The notes: generated from the sequence alone by a model not told the origin. 64,000 nucleotides of DNA from Sphingobacteriaceae bacterium (GCA_017745075.1 JAGIAD010000028.1:186001-250000); one strand, 5' to 3'. Positions 17,672-26,998 are shown, numbered from the stretch's first letter. Made by a program: numbers and translations.

Positions 17672-18094
17672 ATGCGCAGGTATCTCATTAATTCAATCTT
17701 TTTCCTTTCTGTTATAGGCATCGTTGTATCTTGCCAAAACCAAGAGACCATTGATCTGCAAAACTACATGTCGAACGGAAAAGACATTTATAAAGCCAAA
17801 TGCCAAAACTGCCATGGTGAAAATGGTGAAGGACTTGGTGAACTTGCACCTCCCCTAACCGATTCGGTTTTCCTCAAAGTAAATAAAACACGTTTGGCCT
17901 GTTTTATTAAAAATGGCGCCAATGAATCTTTGATCATTCATGGAAAAGAATATAAGGAGAAAATGCCTGCATTTCCTGAGCTGGCAGATATTGATGTGGC
18001 CCAGGTAATGGTGTATGTTACCAATTCGTTTGGCAATAAGCAGGGCTTTGTTCCTTACACGCAGGTTTCAAAAGATCTGCAGAATTGTAAATAA
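17672..18094 (+). CDS. Mono-heme cytochrome c lipoprotein
   Basis: A 140-residue protein. I start at the ATG at 17672; a TTG four codons upstream opens the same frame. The signal LINSIFFLSVIGIVVSC ends in a lipobox. The heme-binding motif is CQNCH in KAKCQNCHGENGEGLGELAPPL near residues 46-66. The axial Met is probably in KEKMPAFPEL near residue 100. It follows the SCO gene and likely shuttles electrons to a terminal oxidase or acts as a small periplasmic carrier. Confidence 0.9.
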   Translation: MRRYLINSIFFLSVIGIVVSCQNQETIDLQNYMSNGKDIYKAKCQNCHGENGEGLGELAPPLTDSVFLKVNKTRLACFIKNGANESLIIHGKEYKEKMPAFPELADIDVAQVMVYVTNSFGNKQGFVPYTQVSKDLQNCK

Positions 18095-18316
18095 GAAACC
18101 TTGAACCCATAAAGCGCTCTTTTTAGAAAGAACTCATCAAGTTTTACGTGATTAAACTTAAGCACTACAGTTTTTACTATACAATGTTGTGTTTAACGTA
18201 ATGCAGCCCCTGGTTTTATATTAAAAAGCCAAAACGACTGATCTCAAAGTTTGCACGCTTCGTCGCAGCATTTGCCATGTTGGTCTCAATTGCTAAAAAA
18301 CGGCCATAAGCGGATA

Positions 18317-18324
18317 TATTTTTG
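18317..18324 (+). promoter_or_regulatory. -7 promoter element of the TolC/MacAB operon
   Basis: TATTTTTG (TAnnTTTG) lies 36 bp before the TolC-like start. A TTG at 18290-18292 is a possible -33 element with a rather long 24-bp spacer. The rest of the 266-bp gap upstream shows no gene. Confidence 0.45.
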
Positions 18325-18360
18325 TGTTGAATAGCACTATAGACACAAAATTTATTCGCC

Positions 18361-19656
18361 ATGAGCAGATACATCAAATACATTGTCGTACCCATCTTGC
18401 TTATTGCATCCCATGCAGCCGAGGCCCAGAATATCCCCCAGATTTGGGATCTGAAAACCTGCATTGAGTATGCCAAAGAAAAAAATATAAGCATTAATAC
18501 TTTAAAGCTAACTTCTCAGACTGCCGAACAGGACTTAATCGCTTCAAAAGCTGCTGTACTGCCAAATTTAACCGGCAATGTATCGCAAGCCATTACCAAT
18601 TATAAATCGGGCCTGCAAAATACCAGCGGTTTTGGCTTGAGTTCAGATCTTACGTTATATAATGGAGGTTATTTAAAAAACGACATCAAAGCGAAAGAAC
18701 TAAGTCTGCAGGCTGCAAACTTATCAGTAGAAGCAGCTAAAAACGACATCACCATTTCCATTACACAGGCCTACCTTAATATTTTGCTGGCAAAAGAAAA
18801 TATTACCTATTTAAAAGACCTGTTAACCACCAGCGAAGCGCAGGTTAAACAATCAGAGCAGCAGTTTAAATTCGGAACTATTGCTAAAAAAGATCTTCTG
18901 CAATTACAGGCTACCTATGCCAATGACAAGTATACGCTGGTTGCTGCCCAGAATACGTTACAGCAGAATATTTTAACATTGAAACAGTTGCTGCAATTAC
19001 CTACAGCCACTCCTTTTGAAATAAGCACAACCGATACGATAGCTGTTGCACCGGCATTGGGTAATTTGGCTTCGGCACAAGACAAGGCTTTACATACCCG
19101 TCCGGAAGTTAAAGGTGCCGAATTGAATATCCAGCTTCAAACTACCGAACTGGCCAAAGCTAAATCTACCTTGCGTCCGACTTTAAGTTTAGGCGGATCG
19201 CTGAACACCGGTTATAACAACAATAATGTGGGAGGCTATGGTTACCAACTGAACAATAGTTTTTACCAAAATCTGGGTTTAACATTATCAATCCCAATTT
19301 TTGATAGAAAAGTAACCAAAACCAATGTGGCAAAGGCCAACATAGGCATTGAGCAGGCCCGTTTAGCGCTTTTAGATACCAAAACAACGCTGACACAAAA
19401 TGTAGAACGGGCTTACATTAATGTGCAGAATGCCAATAGCCAGTATGAGGCTGCACAAGAGCAGTTTAACTACACCGGTGAGGCTTTGCGGATTTCGAAC
19501 GCGGCTTTAAAAGAAGGTACTAATAATATTGTAGAAAACCTGCAACAGAAAAATTTATATGTACAGGCTTTGCAGGCTTTTATTCAGGCAAAATATACGG
19601 CCAGCCTTTATACGAAGATCTATAATTTTTATACAGGCGTGCCAATAACCAATTAA
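18361..19656 (+). CDS. TolC-family outer-membrane efflux protein
   Basis: A 431-residue outer-membrane channel with a signal peptide (IVVPILLIASHAAEAQ). The mature protein begins with IWDLKTCIEYAKEKNISI, the OEP-family opening, and has two long helical hairpins rich in Ala, Gln and Glu (for example SEAQVKQSEQQFKFGTIAKK and ANIGIEQARLALLDTKTTL), the hallmark of TolC duplications. The next genes encode a periplasmic adaptor and an ABC transporter, so this is the outer component of a MacAB-TolC-like exporter. All four genes lie on one strand with short gaps. Confidence 0.92.
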   Translation: MSRYIKYIVVPILLIASHAAEAQNIPQIWDLKTCIEYAKEKNISINTLKLTSQTAEQDLIASKAAVLPNLTGNVSQAITNYKSGLQNTSGFGLSSDLTLYNGGYLKNDIKAKELSLQAANLSVEAAKNDITISITQAYLNILLAKENITYLKDLLTTSEAQVKQSEQQFKFGTIAKKDLLQLQATYANDKYTLVAAQNTLQQNILTLKQLLQLPTATPFEISTTDTIAVAPALGNLASAQDKALHTRPEVKGAELNIQLQTTELAKAKSTLRPTLSLGGSLNTGYNNNNVGGYGYQLNNSFYQNLGLTLSIPIFDRKVTKTNVAKANIGIEQARLALLDTKTTLTQNVERAYINVQNANSQYEAAQEQFNYTGEALRISNAALKEGTNNIVENLQQKNLYVQALQAFIQAKYTASLYTKIYNFYTGVPITN

Positions 19657-19699
19657 TGCATAATGAAAGCCATTACCTGGCCTACTTAATATTTGAATT

Positions 19700-20896
19700 A
19701 TGAAAAAGAAAACAATATTGATTATAATCGGTATCTCAGCTGCATTGTTTGTAGTTTGGTACTTTGCTTTACGCAAAAAAGAACAAGTGATCGTTCTTCA
19801 GACCGAAAAACCTAAAATAGGCTACATTTCTGAAAATGTTACGGCAACAGGCAAGGTTCAGCCGGTTGATACGGTAGCTGTAGGTACCCAGGTTTCAGGA
19901 ACAATTAAAACCTTATATGCCGATTTTAACTCGAAGGTTAAAAAAGGGCAGCTATTGGCCGAACTTGATAAAACCTTGTTCGAGGCTGCCGTGAATCAAT
20001 ACCAGGCTAACCTGGTAAGTGCCCAAAGTGCACTGGTTTACCAGCAGGGCAATTTTAGCAGGCAAAGTAACCTGTATAAAGTTGGTGCAGTGAGCAAAGC
20101 AGATTATGATAATGCACTTTATACCTATAATGCCGCAAAAGCATCTGTTAACAGCATTAAAGCACAGCTTGCCTCTGCACAAAAGAATCTTTCGCTGGCG
20201 AGTATTTATTCACCTATTGACGGGACCGTTCTGTCCAGAAGCGTAAGTGAAGGCACAACTGTAGCGGCGAGTTTCAGTACACCGACCATTTTCAGTATTG
20301 CCAAAGACCTTACCAAAATGCAGGTCGAAGCTTCGGTAGATGAGGCCGATGTAGGCGACATTGTAAAAGGCGAAAGGGCAACTTTTACTGTAGATGCTTT
20401 TTTGAATGATACTTTTAAGGGTACCATCCAGGAGATCAGGTTAAGTCCATCCGTTTCATCAAACGTGGTTACCTACAAAACCATTATCAATACCTCAAAT
20501 GACGCAAACAAGCTTAAACCGGGTATGACAGCAAATATCACCATTTTTGCCAAGGAAGTTAATAATGCGCTTCTCATCCCAACCAAAGCCATTAAATTTT
20601 CGCCGGATTCTACTCTAGCAGGCAAATACCAGATGACCTGGGTTAATCCAGATCGGAAACCTGCAGGCGCAGACGAGGCTTACGTTTGGGTGCAAAACGG
20701 ACCGAAAAAGCTGATTCAGAAAAAAATTAGAACCGGTATAAACGACAATACACATGTTGAAGTTTTATCCGGCTTGACAACACAAGATATAGTAATTACA
20801 GGTTCACAGAGCTTGGGTAAAAGTACGGCAGTAACCCAGGGCCAATCCAGTCCGTTTATGCCAAAACGCCCAGGTGGTAACAGAAGAAGATCATGA
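19700..20896 (+). CDS. Periplasmic adaptor (MacA-like)
   Basis: A 398-residue membrane-fusion protein anchored by an N-terminal helix (TILIIIGISAALFVVWYFAL). Order of parts: barrel-sandwich half VTATGKVQPVDTVAVGTQVSG near 50-70, a coiled-coil hairpin near 95-160 (QYQANLVSAQSALVYQQGNF onward), the returning lipoyl half SIYSPIDGTVLSRSVSEGTTV near 170-190, a beta-barrel, and a membrane-proximal domain near 300-370. The C-terminus is basic and Pro/Gly-rich. It overlaps the following ATPase gene by 4 bp (ATGA), showing translational coupling. Confidence 0.92.
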   Translation: MKKKTILIIIGISAALFVVWYFALRKKEQVIVLQTEKPKIGYISENVTATGKVQPVDTVAVGTQVSGTIKTLYADFNSKVKKGQLLAELDKTLFEAAVNQYQANLVSAQSALVYQQGNFSRQSNLYKVGAVSKADYDNALYTYNAAKASVNSIKAQLASAQKNLSLASIYSPIDGTVLSRSVSEGTTVAASFSTPTIFSIAKDLTKMQVEASVDEADVGDIVKGERATFTVDAFLNDTFKGTIQEIRLSPSVSSNVVTYKTIINTSNDANKLKPGMTANITIFAKEVNNALLIPTKAIKFSPDSTLAGKYQMTWVNPDRKPAGADEAYVWVQNGPKKLIQKKIRTGINDNTHVEVLSGLTTQDIVITGSQSLGKSTAVTQGQSSPFMPKRPGGNRRRS

Positions 20897-21639
20897 AACA
20901 GAAAATATTGGACATCACCGATTTAAAACGCGAGTTTGTAATGGGAGATCAAACTGTCAGGGCTTTGAAAGGGATTACTTTCGATATAAAATCAGGCGAG
21001 TTTGTAACCATTATGGGTAGCAGCGGATCAGGCAAAACTACGCTTTTAAACATATTGGGCTGTTTGGATAAACCTTCCGGAGGAAGCTATCTGCTTGACG
21101 GGGTTGATGTAAAAAGCTTAAATCGCGATGAATTGGCCGGTTTGCGTAATACTAAAATTGGTTTTGTTTTTCAGGCCTATAACCTGCTGCCAAGAACATC
21201 GGCTTTGGAAAATGTAGAGCTACCCCTTTTCTACAACAAAACCATTACGGCTGAAGAACGCAAGGAAAGGGCCATCAAATCGCTGGAATCGGTTAAGCTT
21301 GCCGAGCGTTTCGATCACACCCCAAGTCAGCTTTCGGGCGGACAGCAGCAACGTGTAGCCATTGCAAGGGCATTGGTAAATCATCCGGTTATGATTCTGG
21401 CCGACGAGGCTACCGGAAACCTGGATACCCGTACTTCTTACGAGATTATGGCTTTGATGCAGGAATTAAATGCAGAGGGAAAAACCATTGTTTTTGTAAC
21501 ACACGAACCAGATATCGCCGCCTTCAGCACCAGGACTATTATGCTTAGAGATGGTAAAATCCAAAAAGACAGTATTAACCAAAATCAGCGTTCGGCTAAA
21601 GAGGCACTTGCCAGTTTACCAGAAACAGACGATTATTAA
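20893..21639 (+). CDS. MacB-type ABC transporter ATPase subunit
   Basis: A 248-residue ATP-binding subunit of the LolD/MacB branch. Walker A is MGSSGSGKTTLLNILG (about 37-52), the Q-loop is FVFQAYNLLPRTSALENVELP, the signature is LSGGQQQRVAIARAL (about 141-155), and Walker B is VMILADEATGNLDT. It lacks a membrane domain, unlike the fused MacB of Proteobacteria; the permease is the next gene (11-bp gap). Confidence 0.94.
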   Translation: MKQKILDITDLKREFVMGDQTVRALKGITFDIKSGEFVTIMGSSGSGKTTLLNILGCLDKPSGGSYLLDGVDVKSLNRDELAGLRNTKIGFVFQAYNLLPRTSALENVELPLFYNKTITAEERKERAIKSLESVKLAERFDHTPSQLSGGQQQRVAIARALVNHPVMILADEATGNLDTRTSYEIMALMQELNAEGKTIVFVTHEPDIAAFSTRTIMLRDGKIQKDSINQNQRSAKEALASLPETDDY

Positions 21640-21650
21640 TTAAAAAGGTC

Positions 21651-22874
21651 ATGAGCATTCTAAATTTATTGAGGATTGCCTTTAGGGCATTAAAAAGAAA
21701 TAAGCTACGTGCTTTTTTAACCATGCTTGGTATTATTATCGGTGTTGCGGCAGTAATTGCCATGATGGCCATTGGTGAAGGCTCGAAACAGAGCATCAGG
21801 TCTCAGTTATCGGGTATGGGCTCTAATATGATTACCATTATGCCCCAAAGTAACGAGCCTGGTGGCGTGCGTTTGCAGGGAAGCAGTATTCAGACCTTGA
21901 AACTGCAAGATATTACAGCTATTAAAAAGCTACAGTCTAAAAACATAAACGGATTATCTCCAGTGGTTTCTACCAGCGGACAGGCCATAAAAGGGGGCTA
22001 TAACTGGCCAACCACCATTACAGGGGTTAGTCCCGATTATTTAAATATCCGTCAGTTAAAGCTCCAGGATGGTATTCTTTTTTCCGAAAACGATGTGAAA
22101 CGTTTCGCCAAGGTTTGCCTTTTGGGTAAAACCGTAATCGATAATTTATTTCCCGACGGAAGCAATCCTATTGGTCAGATTATCAGGTTTAAAAACATTC
22201 CTTTTCAGGTAATCGGTACTTTAGTTCCTAAAGGACAAAGTAATTTCGGGCAGGATCAGGATGACATTATCGTGGCTCCCTATACCACTGTACAAAAAAG
22301 GATTACTGCCACCAATTATCTGCAAAGTATTTATGCCTCAGCAACCTCCGAAGCTTCGAGCGATGCCGCAACTACCGAAATTTCGGGTGCCATACGGGAA
22401 AGTCACAGGTTAACCCCGGCAGAAACCGACGATTTTCAGGTACGTACACAAGCAGAATTAATCAGCACCATCAGCTCTACCAGTAGTATGCTTACCGTTC
22501 TTTTAACTGCCATTGCAGGTATTTCACTGTTTATAGGTGGTATTGGGATTATGAATATTATGTATGTTTCAGTTACCGAACGTACACGTGAGATAGGTTT
22601 ACGGATGTCTATAGGTGCCCGCGGACAAGACGTTTTAATGCAATTTTTAATAGAAGCAGTTTTAATCAGTATTACCGGAGGCGTTATAGGGGTTGTTTTA
22701 GGGGTAAGTTCTGCTTATCTTATCTCCTACTTGTTAAACTGGCCCATTTTAATAGCCGAATCATCCATCGTAATTTCCTTTGTGGTATGTGCCATTACAG
22801 GTGTTTTCTTTGGTTATTATCCGGCAAAGAAAGCGTCCAATCTGGATCCGATCGATGCATTAAGATACGAATAA
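21651..22874 (+). CDS. MacB-type ABC transporter permease (FtsX-like)
   Basis: A 407-residue permease with one TM helix at the N-terminus (LRAFLTMLGIIIGVAAVIAMMA), a periplasmic MacB_PCD domain (about 45-270), and three TM helices at the C-terminus (LLTAIAGISLFIGGIGIMNI; ISITGGVIGVVLGVSSAYL; IVISFVVCAITGVFFGYYPA). The motif VTERTREIGLRMSIGA between helices 2 and 3 is typical of the family, as is the ending PAKKASNLDPIDALRYE. With the adaptor and TolC partner it should export peptides, lipids or toxic compounds by mechanotransmission. Confidence 0.94.
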   Translation: MSILNLLRIAFRALKRNKLRAFLTMLGIIIGVAAVIAMMAIGEGSKQSIRSQLSGMGSNMITIMPQSNEPGGVRLQGSSIQTLKLQDITAIKKLQSKNINGLSPVVSTSGQAIKGGYNWPTTITGVSPDYLNIRQLKLQDGILFSENDVKRFAKVCLLGKTVIDNLFPDGSNPIGQIIRFKNIPFQVIGTLVPKGQSNFGQDQDDIIVAPYTTVQKRITATNYLQSIYASATSEASSDAATTEISGAIRESHRLTPAETDDFQVRTQAELISTISSTSSMLTVLLTAIAGISLFIGGIGIMNIMYVSVTERTREIGLRMSIGARGQDVLMQFLIEAVLISITGGVIGVVLGVSSAYLISYLLNWPILIAESSIVISFVVCAITGVFFGYYPAKKASNLDPIDALRYE

Positions 22875-23003
22875 CAATCTATACCAGGATTCAGGTTTCT
22901 ACGAACCTCTGCTGCCGGGATCTCAAGGCATTTAATATTATCACACTGAATAAATTCAGGTTAATGAAAATGCTGAAAGAACATAATAAATAATAACTTA
23001 GTG

Positions 23004-24071
23004 ATGCAAAGCGCCAAAGAAAAAATAATGACGATTAATTTCTCCAAAAAATGGATAAAAATTTCACTACATATCTTGGTATGGGTAGTTTTGATCACAT
23101 TACCGTATATTATTAATTTGAATAGAAGCCGCCCGCCCCGCCCGCTAAGTGAATATGAAGAAACCCAGTTTTTACGATTAAACTTTATCAATTATTTTTA
23201 CCTGATCGCTGTATTTTATTTAAATAACAAGGTTTTAATACCGTCATTCTTCTATAAAAAGAGGTATTTATGGTACGGTTTATCGTTTATCGGCTGTTTA
23301 CTCCTATTCATTGCCATCCATTCTATATTATTCAGGATTTTACTGCCTGGTTTTAATTTCAATCTTGGCAGAACCATTTGGTTCAACACCCCTTCTTTTT
23401 TATTAACCATTGCCGCCAGCACGGCTTATACAATGATTTCTGACCGGATCAAGGAAGAAAAAAGATCTTTAGAACGAGAACAGGAAAACATGAAAACTGA
23501 ACTTTCATTTTTACGCTCACAGATCAGTCCGCATTTTATTTTCAATGTGCTGAACAATATTGTGGCGCTGGTAAGGTTAAAAAGCAACGAATTGGAACCC
23601 ACTGTAATGAAATTATCGGGCTTAATGCAGTATATGCTCTACGAAACCGATGAAGAAAAAGTATCGATCAAAACAGAAACAGAATACCTGCAGGCCTATA
23701 TCGATCTTCAAAAACAACGTTTTGGCCAAAAAGTAGCGATTAAAACAAACATCGAAATTGAAAGTGAGTTTGATGAAATAGAGCCGATGTTGTTGATACC
23801 GTTTATCGAAAATGCCTTTAAACACGGTGTAACGATGATCGAAACTCCACAAATATTTATTGATTTAAAAACAGAAGATGAGTTTTTGACCTTTGCAGTG
23901 AGAAATAAATTCAACGAAGATGAAAATGAAATAAAGGATGGCGCATCGGGCATAGGCCTTGCAAATGTGAGCCGGCGCTTAAACCTGTTATATGGAAAAA
24001 ACCACCACCTGAAAATAGAAAAAAAAGAGGGCTGGTTTAATGTAAACCTCAGTTTAAAATTAACGGTATGA
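23004..24071 (+). CDS. LytS/YehU-type sensor histidine kinase
   Basis: A 355-residue kinase. I choose the ATG at 23004 over the GTG one codon upstream; an ATG at 23028 is also possible. About four TM helices span residues 15-145 (ISLHILVWVVLITLPYIINL; FINYFYLIAVFYL; WYGLSFIGCLLLFIAIHSIL; FLLTIAASTAYTMI). The His_kinase domain has LRSQISPHFIFNVLNNIVAL with the phospho-acceptor His near 175, and the ATPase part has PMLLIPFIENAFKHGV and GIGLANVSRRLNLLYG. Its stop overlaps the start of a LytTR regulator by 4 bp. The pair follows the exporter operon by about 130 bp and may control it. Confidence 0.9.
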   Translation: MQSAKEKIMTINFSKKWIKISLHILVWVVLITLPYIINLNRSRPPRPLSEYEETQFLRLNFINYFYLIAVFYLNNKVLIPSFFYKKRYLWYGLSFIGCLLLFIAIHSILFRILLPGFNFNLGRTIWFNTPSFLLTIAASTAYTMISDRIKEEKRSLEREQENMKTELSFLRSQISPHFIFNVLNNIVALVRLKSNELEPTVMKLSGLMQYMLYETDEEKVSIKTETEYLQAYIDLQKQRFGQKVAIKTNIEIESEFDEIEPMLLIPFIENAFKHGVTMIETPQIFIDLKTEDEFLTFAVRNKFNEDENEIKDGASGIGLANVSRRLNLLYGKNHHLKIEKKEGWFNVNLSLKLTV

Positions 24072-24766
24072 TAAAGTGTTTAGCCATTGATGATGAGCCT
24101 TTAGCCCTGCAGTTACTCGCTGATAACATTAGCCGTATTCCGTTTTTGGAGCTGGTAGCCAGCTGTGACGATGCTTTTGCAGCCAATAAGATAATGCAGG
24201 AACAATCGATAGACCTCATTTTTATTGATATCCAGATGCCCGGCATTACCGGCTTACAGTTTATACAAAGTTTGATCAAAAAACCTATGGTGATTATCGT
24301 AACCGCCTATAAGCAATATGCTTTGGATGGTTTTGCACTTGATGTAGTGGATTATCTGATGAAACCCGTATCGCTCGAGCGTTTTATGAAAGCCTGCAAT
24401 AAGGCAAAAGATCTTTACGAACTTAAACAATCGGCCAAAAATACCAGTCTTCCCAGGCATGATTACATGTTCGTAAATGTGGGTTATAGTTTAATGAAGA
24501 TCAGTTTCGCAGACATTACTTATGTTGAAGGGCTCAAAGATTATATCCAGATCTATACTTCAATCAGCCCCAGGGCCGCAGTGGTACGTATGAGCATGAA
24601 AAATATAGAAGATCAATTGCCGCTACATTTTGAAAGGATCCATAAATCCTTCATTATAAATACCAATAAAATAACTGCTATCCGGAAAAATTCCATATTT
24701 ATAGCCGAAAAGGAACTACCCGTAAGTGAAAGTTATAAGCAGGTAATCGAAAAGTTGTTAAAATAA
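24068..24766 (+). CDS. LytTR-family response regulator
   Basis: A 232-residue regulator. The receiver domain has the acidic residues in AIDDEP, the phospho-acceptor Asp in LIFIDIQMPGITG (about residue 55) and Lys in VDYLMKPVSLERF. The C-terminal LytTR DNA-binding domain (about 130-232) contains FVNVGYSLMKISFADITYVE and FERIHKSFIINTNKITAI. LytTR proteins bind paired direct repeats about 21 bp apart. The likely targets are the upstream efflux operon or its own promoter, but I did not find an obvious repeat pair. Confidence 0.93.
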   Translation: MIKCLAIDDEPLALQLLADNISRIPFLELVASCDDAFAANKIMQEQSIDLIFIDIQMPGITGLQFIQSLIKKPMVIIVTAYKQYALDGFALDVVDYLMKPVSLERFMKACNKAKDLYELKQSAKNTSLPRHDYMFVNVGYSLMKISFADITYVEGLKDYIQIYTSISPRAAVVRMSMKNIEDQLPLHFERIHKSFIINTNKITAIRKNSIFIAEKELPVSESYKQVIEKLLK

Positions 24767-24822
24767 ACACATTTAAGGGGTACAAATTTATTTTAACCCA
24801 CGAAATATCGTTACCTGATCCC

Positions 24823-26139
24823 TTAAACCGTTTTCACTTCATCTTCATTATAATCCTTAATATCAGTAATATAGCCGTTCACCAAAAGAAAATCGAATAA
24901 AGGTTTGGCTTCAGGTGTAACCGGCATATTTGCTGTGGTAATTACCTGATTGGTCTTTTTATCGAGAAATGGATAGGCAAACAGGCGCACATTGGTATTG
25001 AACATATCGTTCACATAGCTTAACAACTGGCCCGAATAGTTTTCACCTGTAAAATTCTTCGAGTTAAATACAAACTTCAGGTTGTTTATATTCGTTGCCA
25101 ACCCAACACTTTTCGGTTTACATCTGGCAAGATATTTTGCCAAACGGTTATGCCTTGTAAAATTAGAAACAATTACAATATTTCCGGTGTCGCACATTTC
25201 CTGTGTACGCCTGGCAACGGTTTCAAGATCAACATCATCAGGAGTTTCCTGTGCATCGGTTAAAACATTGGTCAGTAAAACTTCTATCATCACCGCCAAA
25301 TTCCCTTCCTCTACCTGGTTGGTACGTTTAAACTGATCAGTAGCTTTATTGAATAGGTTGAAGTTAGGCAGCGATTTCTGGCCGTATTTGGTACGCAAAA
25401 TCATGATGTCTTTCTTGTACAAAAGATCTTTAGCCTGCCTAGGATGTGCATCTGCATCAAAAATAGCCGCTGCAGAGAAATCTTTCATAATCATGTAGAG
25501 GTTAAGCAAGATATTATCCACGCCAGGGAAAGCCGGACCTTTAACCGAAATCAGGTCGATTTCTACCGAACCAATGGTTAAGTTATCAGCCAGCGATTCT
25601 ACCATCAATTTTGGATCCTGGTAATGGTAAAAAGCAGCGTAAAGCAAATTTACGCCAATAATGCCTAAAACCCGCTGCTGCATGTTTACGTCGGTATCTA
25701 ACAAACGTACATGAAAGAATATTTCGTTTGGAGAACCTCCCGGATCGCTTTGAAAACGGAGGCCAACCCAGCCATGCGGCTCATTGGTACGTTTGTAATT
25801 CAGTGTGGTAACGGTATCGGCAAAGGCAAAAAAAGTACGGCTTTCGTATTTTTCGCCCGATAAACGTTCGTTAAGCAAACCAAATTCGTGATCAAGCATC
25901 CTTAGAAGCCGGTTCTGGCTTACATAACGGCCATTGGTTTCAGCTCCGTAGATAGCGTCGCTAAAAGTCATATCATAGGCCGACATGGTTTTGGCAACCG
26001 TTCCAGATGCGGCGCCAGCATTAAAAAAATTTCTTGAAACTTCCTGTCCCGCCCCGATCTCGGCAAAAGTACCGTAAATCCGCGGATCAAGGTTTATTTT
26101 TAGTGCTTTACGTTTAGTGTCCAGAATTTCTCTCTCCAT
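24823..26139 (-). CDS. Conserved 438-aa protein of unknown function (Bacteroidota/cyanobacteria type)
   Basis: I start at the ATG at 26139; a TTG five codons upstream opens the frame. The product is cytosolic, without signal or TM helices. The N-terminus is highly distinctive: ALKINLDPRIYGTFAEIGAG near residues 12-31, then GAASGTVAKTMSAYDMTFSD. Other strong segments are VGLRFQSDPGGSPNEIFFHV (about 125) and RRTQEMCDTGNIVIVSNFTR (about 315). From memory, relatives are variously labelled TonB-dependent receptor or nicotinate-nucleotide adenylyltransferase. I see neither a plug/barrel and signal peptide nor the (H/T)xGH nucleotidyltransferase motif, so I make no functional claim. It is transcribed alone, with a dispersed repeat upstream. 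Confidence 0.75.
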   Translation of the reverse strand: MEREILDTKRKALKINLDPRIYGTFAEIGAGQEVSRNFFNAGAASGTVAKTMSAYDMTFSDAIYGAETNGRYVSQNRLLRMLDHEFGLLNERLSGEKYESRTFFAFADTVTTLNYKRTNEPHGWVGLRFQSDPGGSPNEIFFHVRLLDTDVNMQQRVLGIIGVNLLYAAFYHYQDPKLMVESLADNLTIGSVEIDLISVKGPAFPGVDNILLNLYMIMKDFSAAAIFDADAHPRQAKDLLYKKDIMILRTKYGQKSLPNFNLFNKATDQFKRTNQVEEGNLAVMIEVLLTNVLTDAQETPDDVDLETVARRTQEMCDTGNIVIVSNFTRHNRLAKYLARCKPKSVGLATNINNLKFVFNSKNFTGENYSGQLLSYVNDMFNTNVRLFAYPFLDKKTNQVITTANMPVTPEAKPLFDFLLVNGYITDIKDYNEDEVKTV

Positions 26140-26218
26140 GCCGCAAAAGTACAAAAAATGCGATTAAGGTAATTTTATGAATGTAACTTAAAATCGATCT
26201 AAATACTGCACTTTATAA

Positions 26219-26307
26219 GTCGTCATACGACTGGAGTGTAACGGAATAGAGAAATCTATATTCTGAATTTAGCCAGCAGATTTCTCCGCTATGGTCGAAA
26301 TGACGAC
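26219..26307 (+). repeat. Dispersed palindromic repeat, copy 1
   Basis: An imperfect palindrome with ends GTCGTCAT and ATGACGAC and internal arms carrying GAGAAATCTAT and AGATTTCTC. It is a diverged member of the family seen at 27492, 48294, 59688 and 62034. It sits in the 356-bp gap between the 438-aa gene (5' side) and hsp20 (3' side); otherwise that gap holds only the two hairpins listed below. Confidence 0.75.
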
Positions 26308-26320
26308 CCGGATGGAATAT

Positions 26321-26355
26321 AAAAAATAAGGTTAATGCCATCCGACATTAACCTT
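26321..26355 (-). terminator. Second hairpin downstream of hsp20
   Basis: AAGGTTAATG (26328-26337) pairs perfectly with CATTAACCTT (26346-26355) around 8 nt; on the minus strand it is followed by ATTTTTTATATT. It could be a backup terminator for hsp20 or the upstream boundary of the next gene. Confidence 0.55.
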
Positions 26356-26469
26356 ATAAAACCTAAACCTAAATTATTATGAAACCTACATCCGGCTCCT
26401 CAATCACATCTACCCTTCACAGGCCCGACGTAAGCTTCATAATCTCTAAAAAAAAACTAAACTATTATG

Positions 26470-26488
26470 AAAAATTCCCTCTGGGAAT
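26470..26488 (-). terminator. Terminator of hsp20
   Basis: On the minus strand ATTCCC-AGA-GGGAAT forms a 6-bp hairpin with a 3-nt loop followed by TTTTC, starting about 7 nt after the hsp20 stop. Confidence 0.7.
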
Positions 26489-26495
26489 ATCTTTA

Positions 26496-26930
26496 TTACG
26501 ATACTACAATTTCTCTGTGCTGTAATTTAGCATCATCTTTTTTACTTACATTAATCGATAAAATACCATCTTTATATTCGGCGGTAATGTTATCTCCATC
26601 GGCACTATCAGGTAAATTAAATGATCTTGCAAATGAGCTGTAATCAAATTCTTTACGTGTAAAATCTTTAGTTACCTGGGTTTCATCTTTTTTAACTTCA
26701 GCCCAAACTGAAAGCGTATCTTTTTTTAAATTGATCTGAAAATCTTCTTTTTTTAAACCTGGCGCAGCCAATTCGATCACGTAAGCATGCTCATTTTCGT
26801 AGATGTTTACATTTGGCGATTTATCAACCATTTTGTTTTTACTTATCGCATCGCTAAACAATGAATCAAAAACATTGTTAAAGTAAGGAGCCGTGTTACG
26901 AGTTCTGTTGTTAAAATTTACTAGTGTCAT
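26496..26930 (-). CDS. Hsp20/alpha-crystallin small heat-shock protein
   Basis: A 144-residue holdase chaperone. The alpha-crystallin domain spans about residues 37-140: NVNIYENEHAYVIELAAPGLKKEDFQI at its start, then the loop region EFDYSSFARSFNLPDSADGDNITAEYKDGILSINVSK split over two strands, where the A-x-x-x-n-G-v/i-L motif is AEYKDGILSINV. The N-terminal arm is short (FNNRTRNTAPYFNNVFDSLF) and the C-terminal tail has no clear I-x-I motif. It is divergent from a thioesterase gene 68 bp away and has its own terminator. Confidence 0.93.
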   Translation of the reverse strand: MTLVNFNNRTRNTAPYFNNVFDSLFSDAISKNKMVDKSPNVNIYENEHAYVIELAAPGLKKEDFQINLKKDTLSVWAEVKKDETQVTKDFTRKEFDYSSFARSFNLPDSADGDNITAEYKDGILSINVSKKDDAKLQHREIVVS

Positions 26931-26998
26931 ATCGTTTATTCTTTAATTTTTAAATTGATAATACACCATGTTCAACTTACATACCAAACCATATATTT

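Noticed and set aside
18216..18494. 92-aa reading frame antisense to the start of the TolC gene
   Set aside because: Most of it lies antisense to the TolC signal peptide; its hydrophobic look is caused by that.
24823..26139. TonB-dependent receptor or nicotinate-nucleotide adenylyltransferase label
   Set aside because: No signal peptide, plug or barrel, and no (H/T)xGH motif; kept as unknown.
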